Of a DNA stretch of 64,000 nucleotides, positions 15,938 to 24,229 are shown piece after piece. The DNA is from Oscillospiraceae bacterium (GTDB taxonomy: Bacteria > Bacillota > Clostridia > Oscillospirales > Ruminococcaceae), in assembly GCA_016288755.1 (NCBI GenBank), contig JAEELE010000059.1, forward strand, positions 1 through 64,000, in the 5' to 3' direction. The notes below the pieces were generated by a model that made no database searches, was not told the origin of the DNA, and worked only from the letters and a program-made list of their open reading frames with translations. A program made the position numbers and the translations under genes. Within the stretch, counting starts at the first letter, position 1. Each line of letters opens with the position of its first letter.

Positions 15938-16789
15938 TTATGAGCGCTTTTTCTTGTCGCCTCTGCCACCGAATCGGGATTCCGGGCTGCTCCTTCTGCG
16001 GCTCGACCCCGCAAACGGGTCCTCCGTGACGGTCTCCGTGCCGGTGACGGCAGGCTTTTCCTCCGCCTTCTCCTCCGCAGGCGTTTCCTCTGCGGGAGCC
16101 GGTTCTGCCGGAATCTCAGCGGGCTTCTCCTCCGCCGACTCGGCGGGCTTTTCCTCCACAGTTTCCGCAGGCTTCTCCTCTGCGGTTTCCGCGGGCTTGT
16201 CCTCCGCGGGCTCTGCGGGCTTTTCCTCTGCGGTCTCCGCGGGCTTTTCCTCTGCGGTTTCCGCGGGCTTTTCCTCTGCGGTCTCCGCGGGTGCCGCTGC
16301 GGGCATGACAATCTCATCGGGCAGCTTTGCGATCTGCGCGATCTGTGCGCGGTACATATCAAACAGCGACTGCCGGAACGCCGCGACCTGCTTCTTCGTC
16401 GCATCGAGCAGCGCGGTCTGCTGCGCGATCTGATCGGTCAGAGACTTGAGCTGCGCCTCCTGCTCGGCGATCTTGCGCTCCTGCACCTCGCCGACCTGTG
16501 CGCGTGCCTCCGCCTCGATCTGGGCAGCCTTCTCATTCGCCGCCTCGATCACCTGACGTGCCTGCTTCTGCGCACCGATGAGCGCATTGCGCATGTCGTC
16601 CTCGGTCTCCTTATACTCGCGGACCTTGTCTGCGAGCAGCGAAATCTTTTCGCCGGAATCGGCAAGCTCCTGCTCCATCAGGCGGACATCCGCCTCGAGC
16701 TGTGTCATGAAGGCATCGACATCATCCGGGCTGTAGCCGAATTTCACCTTCTCGAATTTCTTTCTGTGAATCTCCTTTGCCGTGATCAT
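15938..16789 (-). CDS. divIVA: DivIVA-domain cell-division protein with repeat tail
   Basis: A 283-residue protein. Residues 1-60 are the membrane-binding DivIVA domain (KKFEKVKFGYSPDDVDAFM), then a long coiled coil runs to about 150. From 168 to about 225 an eight-residue unit AEEKPAET is repeated about seven times, followed by a Pro/Glu-rich stretch and a basic C-terminus (RRRSS, GDKKKRS). DivIVA-type proteins recognise curved membrane at poles and septa and recruit partners. The gene lies in the expected order yggS-sepF-divIVA-lspA. The 24-bp DNA repeat encoding the tail is near-identical between units, which suggests recent expansion. Confidence 0.92.
   Translation of the reverse strand: MITAKEIHRKKFEKVKFGYSPDDVDAFMTQLEADVRLMEQELADSGEKISLLADKVREYKETEDDMRNALIGAQKQARQVIEAANEKAAQIEAEARAQVGEVQERKIAEQEAQLKSLTDQIAQQTALLDATKKQVAAFRQSLFDMYRAQIAQIAKLPDEIVMPAAAPAETAEEKPAETAEEKPAETAEEKPAEPAEDKPAETAEEKPAETVEEKPAESAEEKPAEIPAEPAPAEETPAEEKAEEKPAVTGTETVTEDPFAGSSRRRSSPESRFGGRGDKKKRS
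16112..16291 (-). repeat. 24-bp tandem repeat inside divIVA
   Basis: About seven and a half in-frame copies of a 24-bp unit encode AEEKPAET. Copies differ mainly by single changes (Thr to Pro or Ser, Ala to Val). Confidence 0.8.
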
Positions 16790-16812
16790 GGGGCGTGCTC
16801 CTTTCTCTCGGC

Positions 16813-17376
16813 TTACATGATAACGCCGTTGGTCTCAAGCTCGGATACCAGATCCTCACCGATAAAGCCGACATTGTAGGGCGTGATGATATAGGTCAGG
16901 TTCGCGACCGGCTTGAGGCTGCCGCCGTTTGCATAGGCAACACCGACAAGGAAATCAATGATGCGGCGCTTGTTCTCTGCCGAGGCGGTCTCCAGATTCA
17001 GCACGACGGTCTTCTTTGCGATCAGGTGGTCTGCGATCTGCTTGGCGTCGGTGAAGACCTCGGGCTTGACCAGCACGACCTGAAGCTGTGCCGTCGCCTG
17101 AATGTTCACGACCTTGCCGCGCTGCTGACCGGCAGATTCGGATTCCGTGCGGTCAATGCTGCGGTCGATGCGACGCCCGGGACGTGCTTCGGGATCGCTT
17201 TCGCGGGTCTCGCTGCGGGTATCGCGCGCACCGTCTCTGCCGGAATCTCTCCCTGTGCCCTTGCGGTCGCGGTCATAGCGGGAATCGCCGCTCTCACTGC
17301 TGCGCACCGAATCGCTCTCGTAGGTGTCGTCCTCCGAGGGTGCAAAGAATTCGCGGAACGTGTCTAAAATCTTCAT
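16813..17376 (-). CDS. sepF: SepF, FtsZ-ring membrane anchor
   Basis: A 187-residue protein. The C-terminal SepF domain spans about 88-175 (VVNIQATAQLQVVLVKPEVF, then VVLNLE and a DFLVGVAYANGG helix-turn), which forms rings and binds FtsZ. The short N-terminal MKILDTFREFF helix is the membrane anchor. An Asp/Arg/Ser-rich linker of about 70 residues (runs of RDSGRDGARD) separates the two. The start at 17376 is used because the ATG at 17385 lies within the AAAGGAG ribosome-binding site. It sits between yggS and divIVA as in most Firmicutes. Confidence 0.93.
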   Translation of the reverse strand: MKILDTFREFFAPSEDDTYESDSVRSSESGDSRYDRDRKGTGRDSGRDGARDTRSETRESDPEARPGRRIDRSIDRTESESAGQQRGKVVNIQATAQLQVVLVKPEVFTDAKQIADHLIAKKTVVLNLETASAENKRRIIDFLVGVAYANGGSLKPVANLTYIITPYNVGFIGEDLVSELETNGVIM

Positions 17377-17420
17377 TTCTGGCATCTCCTTTGTTCTGTG
17401 TATGCGTTTGGGAATCGGGT

Positions 17421-18125
17421 TCAGCGGACCTGCGGATAGATACGCGGTCCGAACAGTGCGCTGCCGATGCGCACGAGCGTTGCGCCCTGTGCGGCGGCAG
17501 CCTCATAATCGCCGGACATGCCCATCGAGAGCACCTCCAGCGGTGCGATCTGCTGCATCTGACGGTAAAGCGCCGCCATCTGTGCGAAGACTTCCGTCTG
17601 CTTCACGGGGTCGGGCTGCGGGGGCGGAATGGTCATCAGCCCGCGCACAGCAATATGAGTGAGCTTTCCGGCTTCTTCGAGCAATGCGGGAAGCTCTGCG
17701 GGCGACACGCCGGATTTGGACGCTTCGCCGCCGATATTGACCTCCAGCAGCACCGGCATGATGAGATCATGCTGTGCCGCGGCTTTGTCGATCGCCGCAG
17801 CAAGGTGCAGGCTGTCGACCGACTGGATCATCGTGACCTTGTCGATGATCTGCCGGACCTTGTTGGTCTGCAGGTGCCCGATGAACTGCACCTGTGCCTG
17901 CGGGCGGTACTCCGCACGCTTGGAGAGGAACTCCTGCACGCGGTTTTCGCCCAGCACGGTCACGCCCTCGTCGACTGCTGTATTGATCAGCAGCGGGTCG
18001 ACCGTTTTTGTCACTGCCATCAGCGTGACCTCGCCGGGGTCTCTGCCCGCGGACGCGCACGCCCTTTCAATATTCTGCCGGATCGCTCTGAGGCGCTCTC
18101 TGACCGCCTGCATCTCAGGCTCCAT
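17421..18125 (-). CDS. YggS-family PLP-binding protein
   Basis: A 234-residue alanine-racemase-fold protein that binds pyridoxal 5'-phosphate through Lys40 (LMAVTKTVD) and keeps PLP and amino-acid pools balanced. The motifs GENRVQEFL (about 60-68), FIGHLQTNK (about 82-90) and the phosphate-binding SMGMSGDYEAA near 205-215 are intact. Its start overlaps the end of the upstream HlyD-like gene by 11 bases, and it is followed by sepF, the usual division-cluster order. Confidence 0.94.
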   Translation of the reverse strand: MEPEMQAVRERLRAIRQNIERACASAGRDPGEVTLMAVTKTVDPLLINTAVDEGVTVLGENRVQEFLSKRAEYRPQAQVQFIGHLQTNKVRQIIDKVTMIQSVDSLHLAAAIDKAAAQHDLIMPVLLEVNIGGEASKSGVSPAELPALLEEAGKLTHIAVRGLMTIPPPQPDPVKQTEVFAQMAALYRQMQQIAPLEVLSMGMSGDYEAAAAQGATLVRIGSALFGPRIYPQVR

Positions 18126-19374
18126 CCGACACCACTCCCTTCACGATAATATCATCATAAAGGGCGACATATCCGCTTCCGGCAGTGATCGAGGAGAGAT
18201 AGTAGCTCTCATCCTCGTACACAATGTCGATCTTGCGGAATTCTGCCGTCTCACCGATCCGCACATAGACGCCCATATAATTGGTCGTCACCTCGGATTC
18301 GTTTCCTTTCTCATCCTTGACGGTCTCGGTCAGCTCCTTGAAGCGGATCGCCGAGCGCGGGACCTTGATGCCCTGCACGGTCCTGCGGACGATCTCGACG
18401 CGCTCCGTGCGGTGCTGCACGACATCGTGCGTGAGCTGGTCGCAGCGGAACACACCCTGCGTGCGCTTCTCGCCGTCCACCGTCACGGAGATCAGCGACT
18501 CCACGGACACGGTCAGATTCCGCCCGAGCGAGGCGAGCCGCACAGAGGCGTAATCGCCCTCGGAGAGGCGGAGCTTGGAATTGTCAAACACACCGGTGAT
18601 ATACCAGGAATAGCCGTCGATCAGCTTGCCGATCACCGTGCCGCCCGCCTCGGACGCCTTGTTCTCGTCGGCGATCTGGGACAGCTCTTCCGGGGTCAGC
18701 CCGGTCATATTGCCCGGCTTCAGCGTATCCTCATAGCCGTCTGCATAGCTGACGAAATAGGCGCTGTGCTGAGCGCGGATCGTCTCCACCGGTTCGGTCA
18801 GGCGGCTCTTCAGCCCGTCGATCTGCTCCCGGAGCGCGGCGATGCGCCCGGTGAAATCGACCGTTGACTTCGTGATCTTGTCATAGGTACTCATCAGCAC
18901 CGTCAGCTCCTGCTTGCACTGGGTCAGCGCGGTGTAGTCGCCCGCCTCGCGCGCCCGCACAAGGCTGCGGTACTGCTCCGAAATCTGTGCAGCGAGGCTG
19001 ACCGCCTGTGCGTGCTCGGTCGTGCCGGGATTCTCGATCTTGGTGAGAAGGCTGAGCTCGTCCTCCTTTTCGGCGATGCGCCGTCTCAGGTCGATCTGCT
19101 CCTCATTCTCGTAGATCTCGGCGATCACGCTGCCGACACCGAGCTTTGCGCCGTCCCCGACGCAGTAGCGCACGGCACCCGTGCCCTGATAGCGCTGAAC
19201 GGTCTCGCTGCGGATGTACACGCCCTGAAACGCGGAGACGTCGCTGACCTCGTAATAGACAGCGTTCTCGGTCTCATAGCTCTGAAACAGCAGGTGATAG
19301 ACGATGGAAAAGACCATGACAACAGCGAAAACCAGCAGCAAGCCCTTCAGGATCCGCGTTGTGATCTCATTCAT
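18115..19374 (-). CDS. HlyD-like membrane-fusion/periplasmic adaptor protein
   Basis: A 419-residue protein with one N-terminal transmembrane helix (about 11-30), followed by a barrel-sandwich (lipoyl-like) half-motif near 65-90 ([24 protein letters not shown]), a helical hairpin region of about 100 residues, the second lipoyl half near 245-260, and beta-barrel segments to the end. In Gram-positive bacteria such proteins are found next to yggS/sepF; the transported substrate or partner is unknown. No transporter is adjacent. It overlaps hfq (stop to ATG, 4 bases) upstream and yggS downstream, indicating one operon. Confidence 0.75.
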   Translation of the reverse strand: MNEITTRILKGLLLVFAVVMVFSIVYHLLFQSYETENAVYYEVSDVSAFQGVYIRSETVQRYQGTGAVRYCVGDGAKLGVGSVIAEIYENEEQIDLRRRIAEKEDELSLLTKIENPGTTEHAQAVSLAAQISEQYRSLVRAREAGDYTALTQCKQELTVLMSTYDKITKSTVDFTGRIAALREQIDGLKSRLTEPVETIRAQHSAYFVSYADGYEDTLKPGNMTGLTPEELSQIADENKASEAGGTVIGKLIDGYSWYITGVFDNSKLRLSEGDYASVRLASLGRNLTVSVESLISVTVDGEKRTQGVFRCDQLTHDVVQHRTERVEIVRRTVQGIKVPRSAIRFKELTETVKDEKGNESEVTTNYMGVYVRIGETAEFRKIDIVYEDESYYLSSITAGSGYVALYDDIIVKGVVSDGA

Positions 19375-19619
19375 GCAGGATCATTCTGCTCCAGTGCATC
19401 CAGAATGGAGATCGGTCTCGCGGGAACGATCGTGGAGATCGCGTGCTTGTAGACGAGCTGCTGCTTGCCCTCAGTTTCCAGAATGACGATAAACTGGTCA
19501 AATCCGCGGATGATCCCCTTGAACTGGTATCCGTTGGTCAGGAAAATGGTCAGCGGCAGGCGGTCCTTGCGCGCCTGATTCAGAAATACATCCTGCAGAT
19601 TGAGTCCCTTGTTGTTCAT
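19371..19619 (-). CDS. hfq: RNA chaperone Hfq
   Basis: An 82-residue Sm-like protein. The Sm1 region ([27 protein letters not shown], seen across residues 22-48) and the Sm2 motif YKHAISTI (about 60-67) are complete. It forms a hexamer that binds A- and U-rich RNA and helps small RNAs pair. The start at 19619 follows GAGGCAAATTACT; longer in-frame starts would translate the structured leader. The gene order miaA-hfq is ancient. The short acidic C-terminus (DALEQNDPA) is typical of Firmicutes. Confidence 0.96.
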   Translation of the reverse strand: MNNKGLNLQDVFLNQARKDRLPLTIFLTNGYQFKGIIRGFDQFIVILETEGKQQLVYKHAISTIVPARPISILDALEQNDPA

Positions 19620-19929
19620 AGTAATTTGCCTCATTTCTCTTTCGCAATCAAATTTGGAATCACTGATCCAATCTGGTGCGCAAGATGCGCAGTCAGATTT
19701 TTCGTCAGATTGTCTCCAAACGACGCCGCTGGGCTGACGCCCAGCAAGGAGTTTGGGGGCAAGATGGCGGAAAATATGCAAGCAGATTGCGTGCCAAGCC
19801 GTCAGGCGGGATTGGATCAGGGGTTCCATTTGTGTATCTATCTATCGCAAGCGCCGTTTTCTGCAATCGGCAGTTGTCTGCAAAAGGGCACACTTCGCCC
19901 GCTTCAGACAGCTACACATCATCATTATA
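19620..19929 (-). ncRNA. Structured 5' leader of hfq (310 bases, no gene)
   Basis: No credible coding sequence lies between miaA and hfq. Three hairpins are visible. The first is 19670-19699 (AATCTG/CAGATT around TGCGCA-AGA-TGCGCA). The second is 19714-19758 (CTCCAAAC/GTTTGGGG enclosing GCTGGGC-TGAC-GCCCAGC). The third is 19872-19913 (AGTTGTCTG/CAGACAGCT enclosing GGGC/GCCC). A TATAAT with an extended TG at 19924-19929 on the minus strand could start the leader at about 19917. I see either a regulatory leader of hfq or a small RNA processed from it; which of these is not decided by the sequence. Confidence 0.5.
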
Positions 19930-19932
19930 TCA
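19924..19932 (-). promoter_or_regulatory. Extended -10 promoter for hfq leader
   Basis: On the minus strand TGATATAAT is a consensus extended -10 element; no clear -35 is seen 17 bases upstream. It overlaps the last codons of miaA. Confidence 0.45.
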
Positions 19933-20880
19933 CATGAGGTTATTTTTTTCTATGATTTTTCTTGAAAATTCTAAAATTTCCCGATTCTCACAAACATCAT
20001 CGCGCATGACCCAGTGAATTTGCTCATTTCGCCGAAACCAAGTTCCCTGCCGTTTGGCATAGCGGCAGGTTTCCTGCTTGATTTTTGCGATGCCCTCAGA
20101 GAAATCCTCCTCGCCGCGCAGCCACGGCAGCAGCTCCTTATAGCCGATCGCCATTGCAGCGGTCGCCCGGCGGCGTCCGGAGTGGAATTCGGCGCACACC
20201 TCCTCGCCGAGCCCCTGCTGCACCATCAGGTCGACGCGCTGCCGGATGCGCGCATAGAGCCGCTCCCGGTCCGCAAAGCCGATGCCGATGCGCAGCACCT
20301 GCCACGGGGCGGGCACGGAACGGCTCCGCCTTGCGTGCTCCGAGAGCGGAATGCCCGTCAGCTCGAAGACCTCGAGCGCGCGGATGATCCGCCTGAGATT
20401 GTTCTCGTGCAGGCGCGCGGCGGTCTCCGGGTCGCATTGCCGCAGACGCACAAGCATTGCCGCGTTGCCCTGTTCGGCAGCCTCTGCATGGAGACGCTCC
20501 CGGAGCGCCGCATCTGCGGGAATATCGGGAAACTGAATGTTGTCCAGCAGCGCATCGACATAGAGCCCGGTGCCGCCGACCACGACCGGCAGCCTGCCCC
20601 GCGCGTGGATATCGGCGATCTTCGCGCGTGCCATGTCAACATATTCGGCGACCGAGCATGCGTGCTCCGGCGGCAGCACCGAGATCAGGTGGTGCGGGAT
20701 GCCCTGTGTCTCCTCCGGGGTCGGCTTTGCGGTCGCGATGTCGAGCCCCTCATAGAGCTGCATCGAATCCGCCGAGACGACCTCGCCGCCGTAGGTCCTT
20801 GCAATTTCGACGCCCAGTGCGGTCTTGCCCGATGCCGTCGCACCGACCACCGCGATCACGGGCGGCTGCTTCTCCGACAA
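19930..20880 (-). CDS. miaA: tRNA dimethylallyltransferase
   Basis: A 316-residue enzyme that adds the dimethylallyl group to A37 of tRNAs reading UNN codons; MiaB, also in this window, then methylthiolates it. The P-loop GATASGKT is at residues 13-20, SADSMQLYEGLDIATAK near 36-52 is the tRNA/substrate region, and VVGGTGLYVDALL near 99-111 and the late YAKRQGTWFRRN motif are intact. The start codon is TTG at 20880, preceded by AAAGGAG. The coding end at 19930 abuts the hfq leader promoter. Confidence 0.96.
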   Translation of the reverse strand: MSEKQPPVIAVVGATASGKTALGVEIARTYGGEVVSADSMQLYEGLDIATAKPTPEETQGIPHHLISVLPPEHACSVAEYVDMARAKIADIHARGRLPVVVGGTGLYVDALLDNIQFPDIPADAALRERLHAEAAEQGNAAMLVRLRQCDPETAARLHENNLRRIIRALEVFELTGIPLSEHARRSRSVPAPWQVLRIGIGFADRERLYARIRQRVDLMVQQGLGEEVCAEFHSGRRRATAAMAIGYKELLPWLRGEEDFSEGIAKIKQETCRYAKRQGTWFRRNEQIHWVMRDDVCENREILEFSRKIIEKNNLM

Positions 20881-20926
20881 GGCAAATCACTCCTTTCCGC
20901 TTTTTCTGAATGCGGAATTGCGGCAC

Positions 20927-20948
20927 AACTCCTCACTTCTCACTTTCC
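20927..20948. repeat. Short heptamer array (CTCACTT type)
   Basis: Three units of CTCACTT-type sequence follow a CACAACTCCTCAC flank, in the gap between the GNAT gene and miaA. Confidence 0.55.
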
Positions 20949-20949
20949 C

Positions 20950-21429
20950 TTACAGTTCACGGTAATACGGGCAGATATTGACATATTCGCCCGACTTCAT
21001 GCGAAAGCCGCCCCTGATCGTGCCGAGCTGAATAAAGCCGAGGCGCTCGTAGAGATGCCGCGCGTGCACATTGCTTTCGACGACCGCATTGAACTGTAAA
21101 ATGCGGAAGCCGTGCGCTCTGCCCTGCGCGATGCAGTCCAGCACAAGCTGCTCGCCGATGTGCTTCCCGCGCGCATCGCCCGCGACCGCGTAGCTCGCAT
21201 TGCAGATGTGCCCGCAGCGTCCGACATTGTTCGGGTGGAGGATATAGAGCCCGAAAATTCGCCCGTTTTCCTCCGCGACGCCGGTGTAGCTCTGCTGCGC
21301 GAAAAACGCAGCGCCCGTTTCTTCGGTCAGGCATTCCTCCTGCGGAAAGGCGTCGCCCGCCTTCACGACCTCATTCCAGATCGCGGTCATCTCCGGCAGA
21401 TCGTTCGGTTTATACTGTCTGACTGTCAT
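20950..21429 (-). CDS. GNAT-family N-acetyltransferase
   Basis: A 159-residue protein with the acetyl-CoA-binding motif A near 88-97 (DARGKHIGEQL, fitting Q/R-x-x-G-x-G/A) and the C-terminal motif with HARHLYERLGF near 125-135. The substrate is unknown; the SYAVAGDARGK context resembles small-molecule acetyltransferases (phosphinothricin-type). It follows the lipoprotein-like gene with a 4-base overlap and is preceded by GGGAG. Confidence 0.88.
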   Translation of the reverse strand: MTVRQYKPNDLPEMTAIWNEVVKAGDAFPQEECLTEETGAAFFAQQSYTGVAEENGRIFGLYILHPNNVGRCGHICNASYAVAGDARGKHIGEQLVLDCIAQGRAHGFRILQFNAVVESNVHARHLYERLGFIQLGTIRGGFRMKSGEYVNICPYYREL

Positions 21430-22139
21430 GGTGATTCTCCCATCTTTGCTGTTGCTGTTTGGACCGTTTTTCCGTTGACCGACAGGGCACAGTCCGGGTG
21501 CTTTGCGCGGAAAGCCTCCGCCGCTGCCGATTCTGCATCGAGCTGCGAATGCCCGAGATCCAGCCGCAGGATCCCTGTCTGCCCGTCGAGCGCGGTCAGC
21601 TCGCCGCTGCGGAACCGGTCCAGAGCCAGCATTTCAAACTGCGGCGCATCCGCAAAGGAATCGAGCGAGCCGTATTCCGCCGAAAAGCTCCCGAACGAGA
21701 GCTGTCCCATATCCGACGCGCGGCTCTCGCCGAAATACCAGCCCTTCTCGGAATAATTTGCGACCCACATGACCGTTGCGGAGGAGTCGTAGGCATCCTG
21801 AAAGACCATGCTCACCGGCGTTTCGGGCAACTCCGCCCGGTGCTCCGCAAGATAGCGCTCCGCCGCTGCCCGCGCCCGGAATACATCGTGAATCAGCGCG
21901 TCGGTCTGCTCGCTCTCGTTGATTGAAAATGCAAAACGAATCTCCGCGGCGGTCACTGCCGTGCCGTTTTTGTCAAAGCCGCACTGCACACTGACCGGGT
22001 GAATGACGGTATATTCCGCATGCTTCAGATACCGCAGAAGCTGCGCCTGCGGCGTATTCTGATAACGGGACGCACAGGCTGCACCGAGCATCGCGGTCAC
22101 CGCACAGACGGTCAGTGCGGTCTTGGTGCCTTGCTTCAC
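21426..22139 (-). CDS. Putative lipoprotein of unknown function
   Basis: A 237-residue protein if the GTG at 22139 is used; this start follows GAGGGGGG and opens directly into a signal peptide. The N-terminus (Lys, then a hydrophobic run ending LGAAC, Cys about 22) has a lipobox, so the product is probably an extracytoplasmic lipoprotein. The mature part contains YTVIHPVSVQCGFDKNG and an alpha/beta pattern, but no family was recognised. The ATG at 22166 would place charged residues before the signal and has no ribosome-binding site. It is coupled to the GNAT gene. Confidence 0.65.
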   Translation of the reverse strand: MKQGTKTALTVCAVTAMLGAACASRYQNTPQAQLLRYLKHAEYTVIHPVSVQCGFDKNGTAVTAAEIRFAFSINESEQTDALIHDVFRARAAAERYLAEHRAELPETPVSMVFQDAYDSSATVMWVANYSEKGWYFGESRASDMGQLSFGSFSAEYGSLDSFADAPQFEMLALDRFRSGELTALDGQTGILRLDLGHSQLDAESAAAEAFRAKHPDCALSVNGKTVQTATAKMGESP

Positions 22140-22165
22140 GGCAATCCCCCCTCTGAAATGTATCA

Positions 22166-22444
22166 TTATTCTTCTGCGGCGATTTCAATTTCATACTGCA
22201 CGGATGCGATATATTCCTCCAGCGTATCATCAAGATGCCAGCCGCTGATGCTGTCAATCTCGAACAGCTTTTCATATCCGTAATGCGCGATCAGGAATGC
22301 CCATCCCTTTTTGGTAATACTCGCTTCGAGAATCTGGCAATAATCAAACAGCTCCTCGACGGTGCCCGAGTCTGACAAATCCGCCTCGGTGTATTCGCGG
22401 TAATTCCGATTATCCACAAACGGATAGTGGTAATACGCTAACAT
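22166..22444 (-). CDS. Small acidic hypothetical protein
   Basis: A 92-residue protein, strongly acidic and Tyr-rich, with a consensus AGGAGG eight bases before its ATG. The strand-turn YHYPFVDNRNYREYTEAD at the start and a long acidic C-terminus are the only features noted. No family recognised. It may be an immunity-like or stress protein, but nothing in the sequence decides this. It precedes the lipoprotein/GNAT pair. Confidence 0.6.
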   Translation of the reverse strand: MLAYYHYPFVDNRNYREYTEADLSDSGTVEELFDYCQILEASITKKGWAFLIAHYGYEKLFEIDSISGWHLDDTLEEYIASVQYEIEIAAEE

Positions 22445-22545
22445 GGATTTTCCTCCTCATTTCCCTGCCCTGCCGCCGTCTTTTCACGCTCCGTTGCTGC
22501 TTTGGTGCCTTCTTCTGTGCCATTCGCGCCGGAATGCCGTCCGCC

Positions 22546-23061
22546 TCATTTCAGCACTGCGCCGCACATGCGCAGGGCAGCCTTTGCCGCACCGGTCTTC
22601 CGTGCGTCAAACCGCGTGCCGCAGCAGCCGGTCAGCACGGTGACCGCCGCACCCCTTGCGCGTGCGCCCTTTGCGGTCGCGAGAATGCCGCCGCAGAGGT
22701 CGATGCCGCAGAGCACAAATTCCGTATAGCCCTTTTCATCGAAAAACGCCGCGAGCTTCGGGTCTGCAAACAGGTCGGAGATGTTCTTCTCAAAGACGGA
22801 CGCCGACCCGGTATTGAGCCGCGGGTCGAGCGCCGCGCCCTCGGTGCCTTCGATGTTGAACCCGAATGCAAGGCGGTTTGTCGGGGTATCGGGGAAGACC
22901 TGCCGCAGACAGACGATATCCGCGCCGTCTGCGCTGTACTGCGCGATCGCCGCATTGACGCGCGCAATGAGCGAATCACCGTCGTAATTGAACTTTTTGA
23001 GACGCTTTTCCCAGAAATAATCGGTCTGCATCTCCATCACCAGAAGTGCCGTGTTTGCCAT
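22546..23061 (-). CDS. Isochorismatase-like cysteine hydrolase (paralogue 1)
   Basis: A 171-residue protein of the isochorismatase/nicotinamidase fold. The nucleophile Cys123 (GIDLCGGILATA) and Lys92 (FEKN) are present. The usual catalytic Asp in the N-terminal VxDMQ motif is Glu10 here (VMEMQTDYF). A second family member at 31509-32039 has the canonical Asp. The substrate could be a nicotinamide-like amide or another amide/ester. The ATG follows AAGGAGGG. The conservative Asp-to-Glu change may alter activity. Confidence 0.85.
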   Translation of the reverse strand: MANTALLVMEMQTDYFWEKRLKKFNYDGDSLIARVNAAIAQYSADGADIVCLRQVFPDTPTNRLAFGFNIEGTEGAALDPRLNTGSASVFEKNISDLFADPKLAAFFDEKGYTEFVLCGIDLCGGILATAKGARARGAAVTVLTGCCGTRFDARKTGAAKAALRMCGAVLK

Positions 23062-23132
23062 TGGTTACCCTCCTTGTCTGCAAAATCGCGCGGGGGAATT
23101 CCGCTCGCCGTGAGCGTGCCGGTTCAGCGCGA

Positions 23133-23232
23133 TACCTCCTACCTCCTACCTGCTCCCTCCTGCCTCCTGTGCCGTGAGGACAACGGAACAACTCCTCACT
23201 TCTCACTCCTCATTTCTCACTTCTCACTTCTC
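23133..23232. repeat. Heptamer arrays (CTCCTAC and CTCACTT types)
   Basis: CCTCCTA units (23133-23165) are separated by a spacer from the GGAACAACTCCTCAC flank and CTCACTT/CTCATTT units (23187-23232). The second array runs into the last codons of the DHH gene. Confidence 0.65.
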
Positions 23233-24209
23233 AGCAGCTCTTTGCATGCCGCCGTGAGCAATGCCCTTGTGCGTTCGGGCGTCTCTCTCATGAATCCGCC
23301 TGCCGCGTTCGGATGCCCGCCGCCGCCGAACCGCTCCGCGACGCTTCTCGCCGAGAGTGCCGCATCGGTCGTCTTGACGGAAAACCGCGTCTGCCCCTCG
23401 GGGTTGTCCGCGGGATATTCCCGGATGATCAGCGTGACCCGCGCCGTGTCGATCACCTCGAGCAGCCCGTTGATATTCTCGGTATCCGGACCGTTCACCT
23501 CCGCGATGCCAGCCCTTGCCAGATCGTCCAGCAGGATCGTGCCGACAGCGAGCTGCCCGTCACAGTGCAGCTCCATGCCCGCAAAGATCATCTGCTCGAG
23601 CCTTAATCTCGCAGCCGTTTTGACCATCGCATACCGCCGCCCGATCGCATAGGGGTCTATGCCGCAAGCCGCAAGCCTTGCCGCCGACGCAAAGCTCTGC
23701 GCATTCGTCGCGGAGGTGCGAAAGCACGAGGTGTCCGTCACCAGCGCGGTATAGAGCAGCTCTGCCGTCTGCCGGTCGGGCTGCATGCCGAGTGCTTCGG
23801 CGACCGCCAGCACCAGCTCGCTGCACGCGCTGCACTCCGGGCGGACATATTCATATTCCGCCTGCTCCTGCGGGCTGCCGTGGTGGTCGATCCAGAAGGC
23901 GTATGGCTGTTGCATGAGCACGCTGCCCGTGCGTCCGCGGTCCTTGCAGTCCACGCCGATATACTGTGCGTTTTCGTCGAGGATATCGTTTTCGATCGGG
24001 TCGGTCATCCAGTGAAAATGTGCCGGCACTCCGTCGCGCCCGATCACGGCGCATTTTGCACCGAGCTTACGCAGAATCAGCGAGAGCCCGAAGGCGCTGC
24101 CGATGCAGTCGCCGTCGGGGTTGATGTGGTAGACAATGTAAAACTGTGCGTTTTTCGCTTCGCATGCCGCCTTCAGCTTTGCGGCAAAGGCATTGCATTC
24201 AAACCGCAT
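23217..24209 (-). CDS. DHH-family phosphoesterase (NrnA-like)
   Basis: A 330-residue protein. The metal-binding motif NPDGDCIGSA lies near 34-43, DHH is within WIDHHGSP near 108-115, and the DHHA1 substrate motif GGGGHPNAAGG lies near 300-310. NrnA-type enzymes degrade short oligoribonucleotides and dephosphorylate 3'-phosphoadenosine 5'-phosphate. The ATG at 24209 follows CAGGAGGAA; the longer in-frame start has no such site. The C-terminal codons are encoded within a heptamer array (LLRSEK end). It follows a kinase-like gene 20 bases away. Confidence 0.93.
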   Translation of the reverse strand: MRFECNAFAAKLKAACEAKNAQFYIVYHINPDGDCIGSAFGLSLILRKLGAKCAVIGRDGVPAHFHWMTDPIENDILDENAQYIGVDCKDRGRTGSVLMQQPYAFWIDHHGSPQEQAEYEYVRPECSACSELVLAVAEALGMQPDRQTAELLYTALVTDTSCFRTSATNAQSFASAARLAACGIDPYAIGRRYAMVKTAARLRLEQMIFAGMELHCDGQLAVGTILLDDLARAGIAEVNGPDTENINGLLEVIDTARVTLIIREYPADNPEGQTRFSVKTTDAALSARSVAERFGGGGHPNAAGGFMRETPERTRALLTAACKELLRSEK

Positions 24210-24229
24210 ACTGTTCCTCCTGTTTGTAG

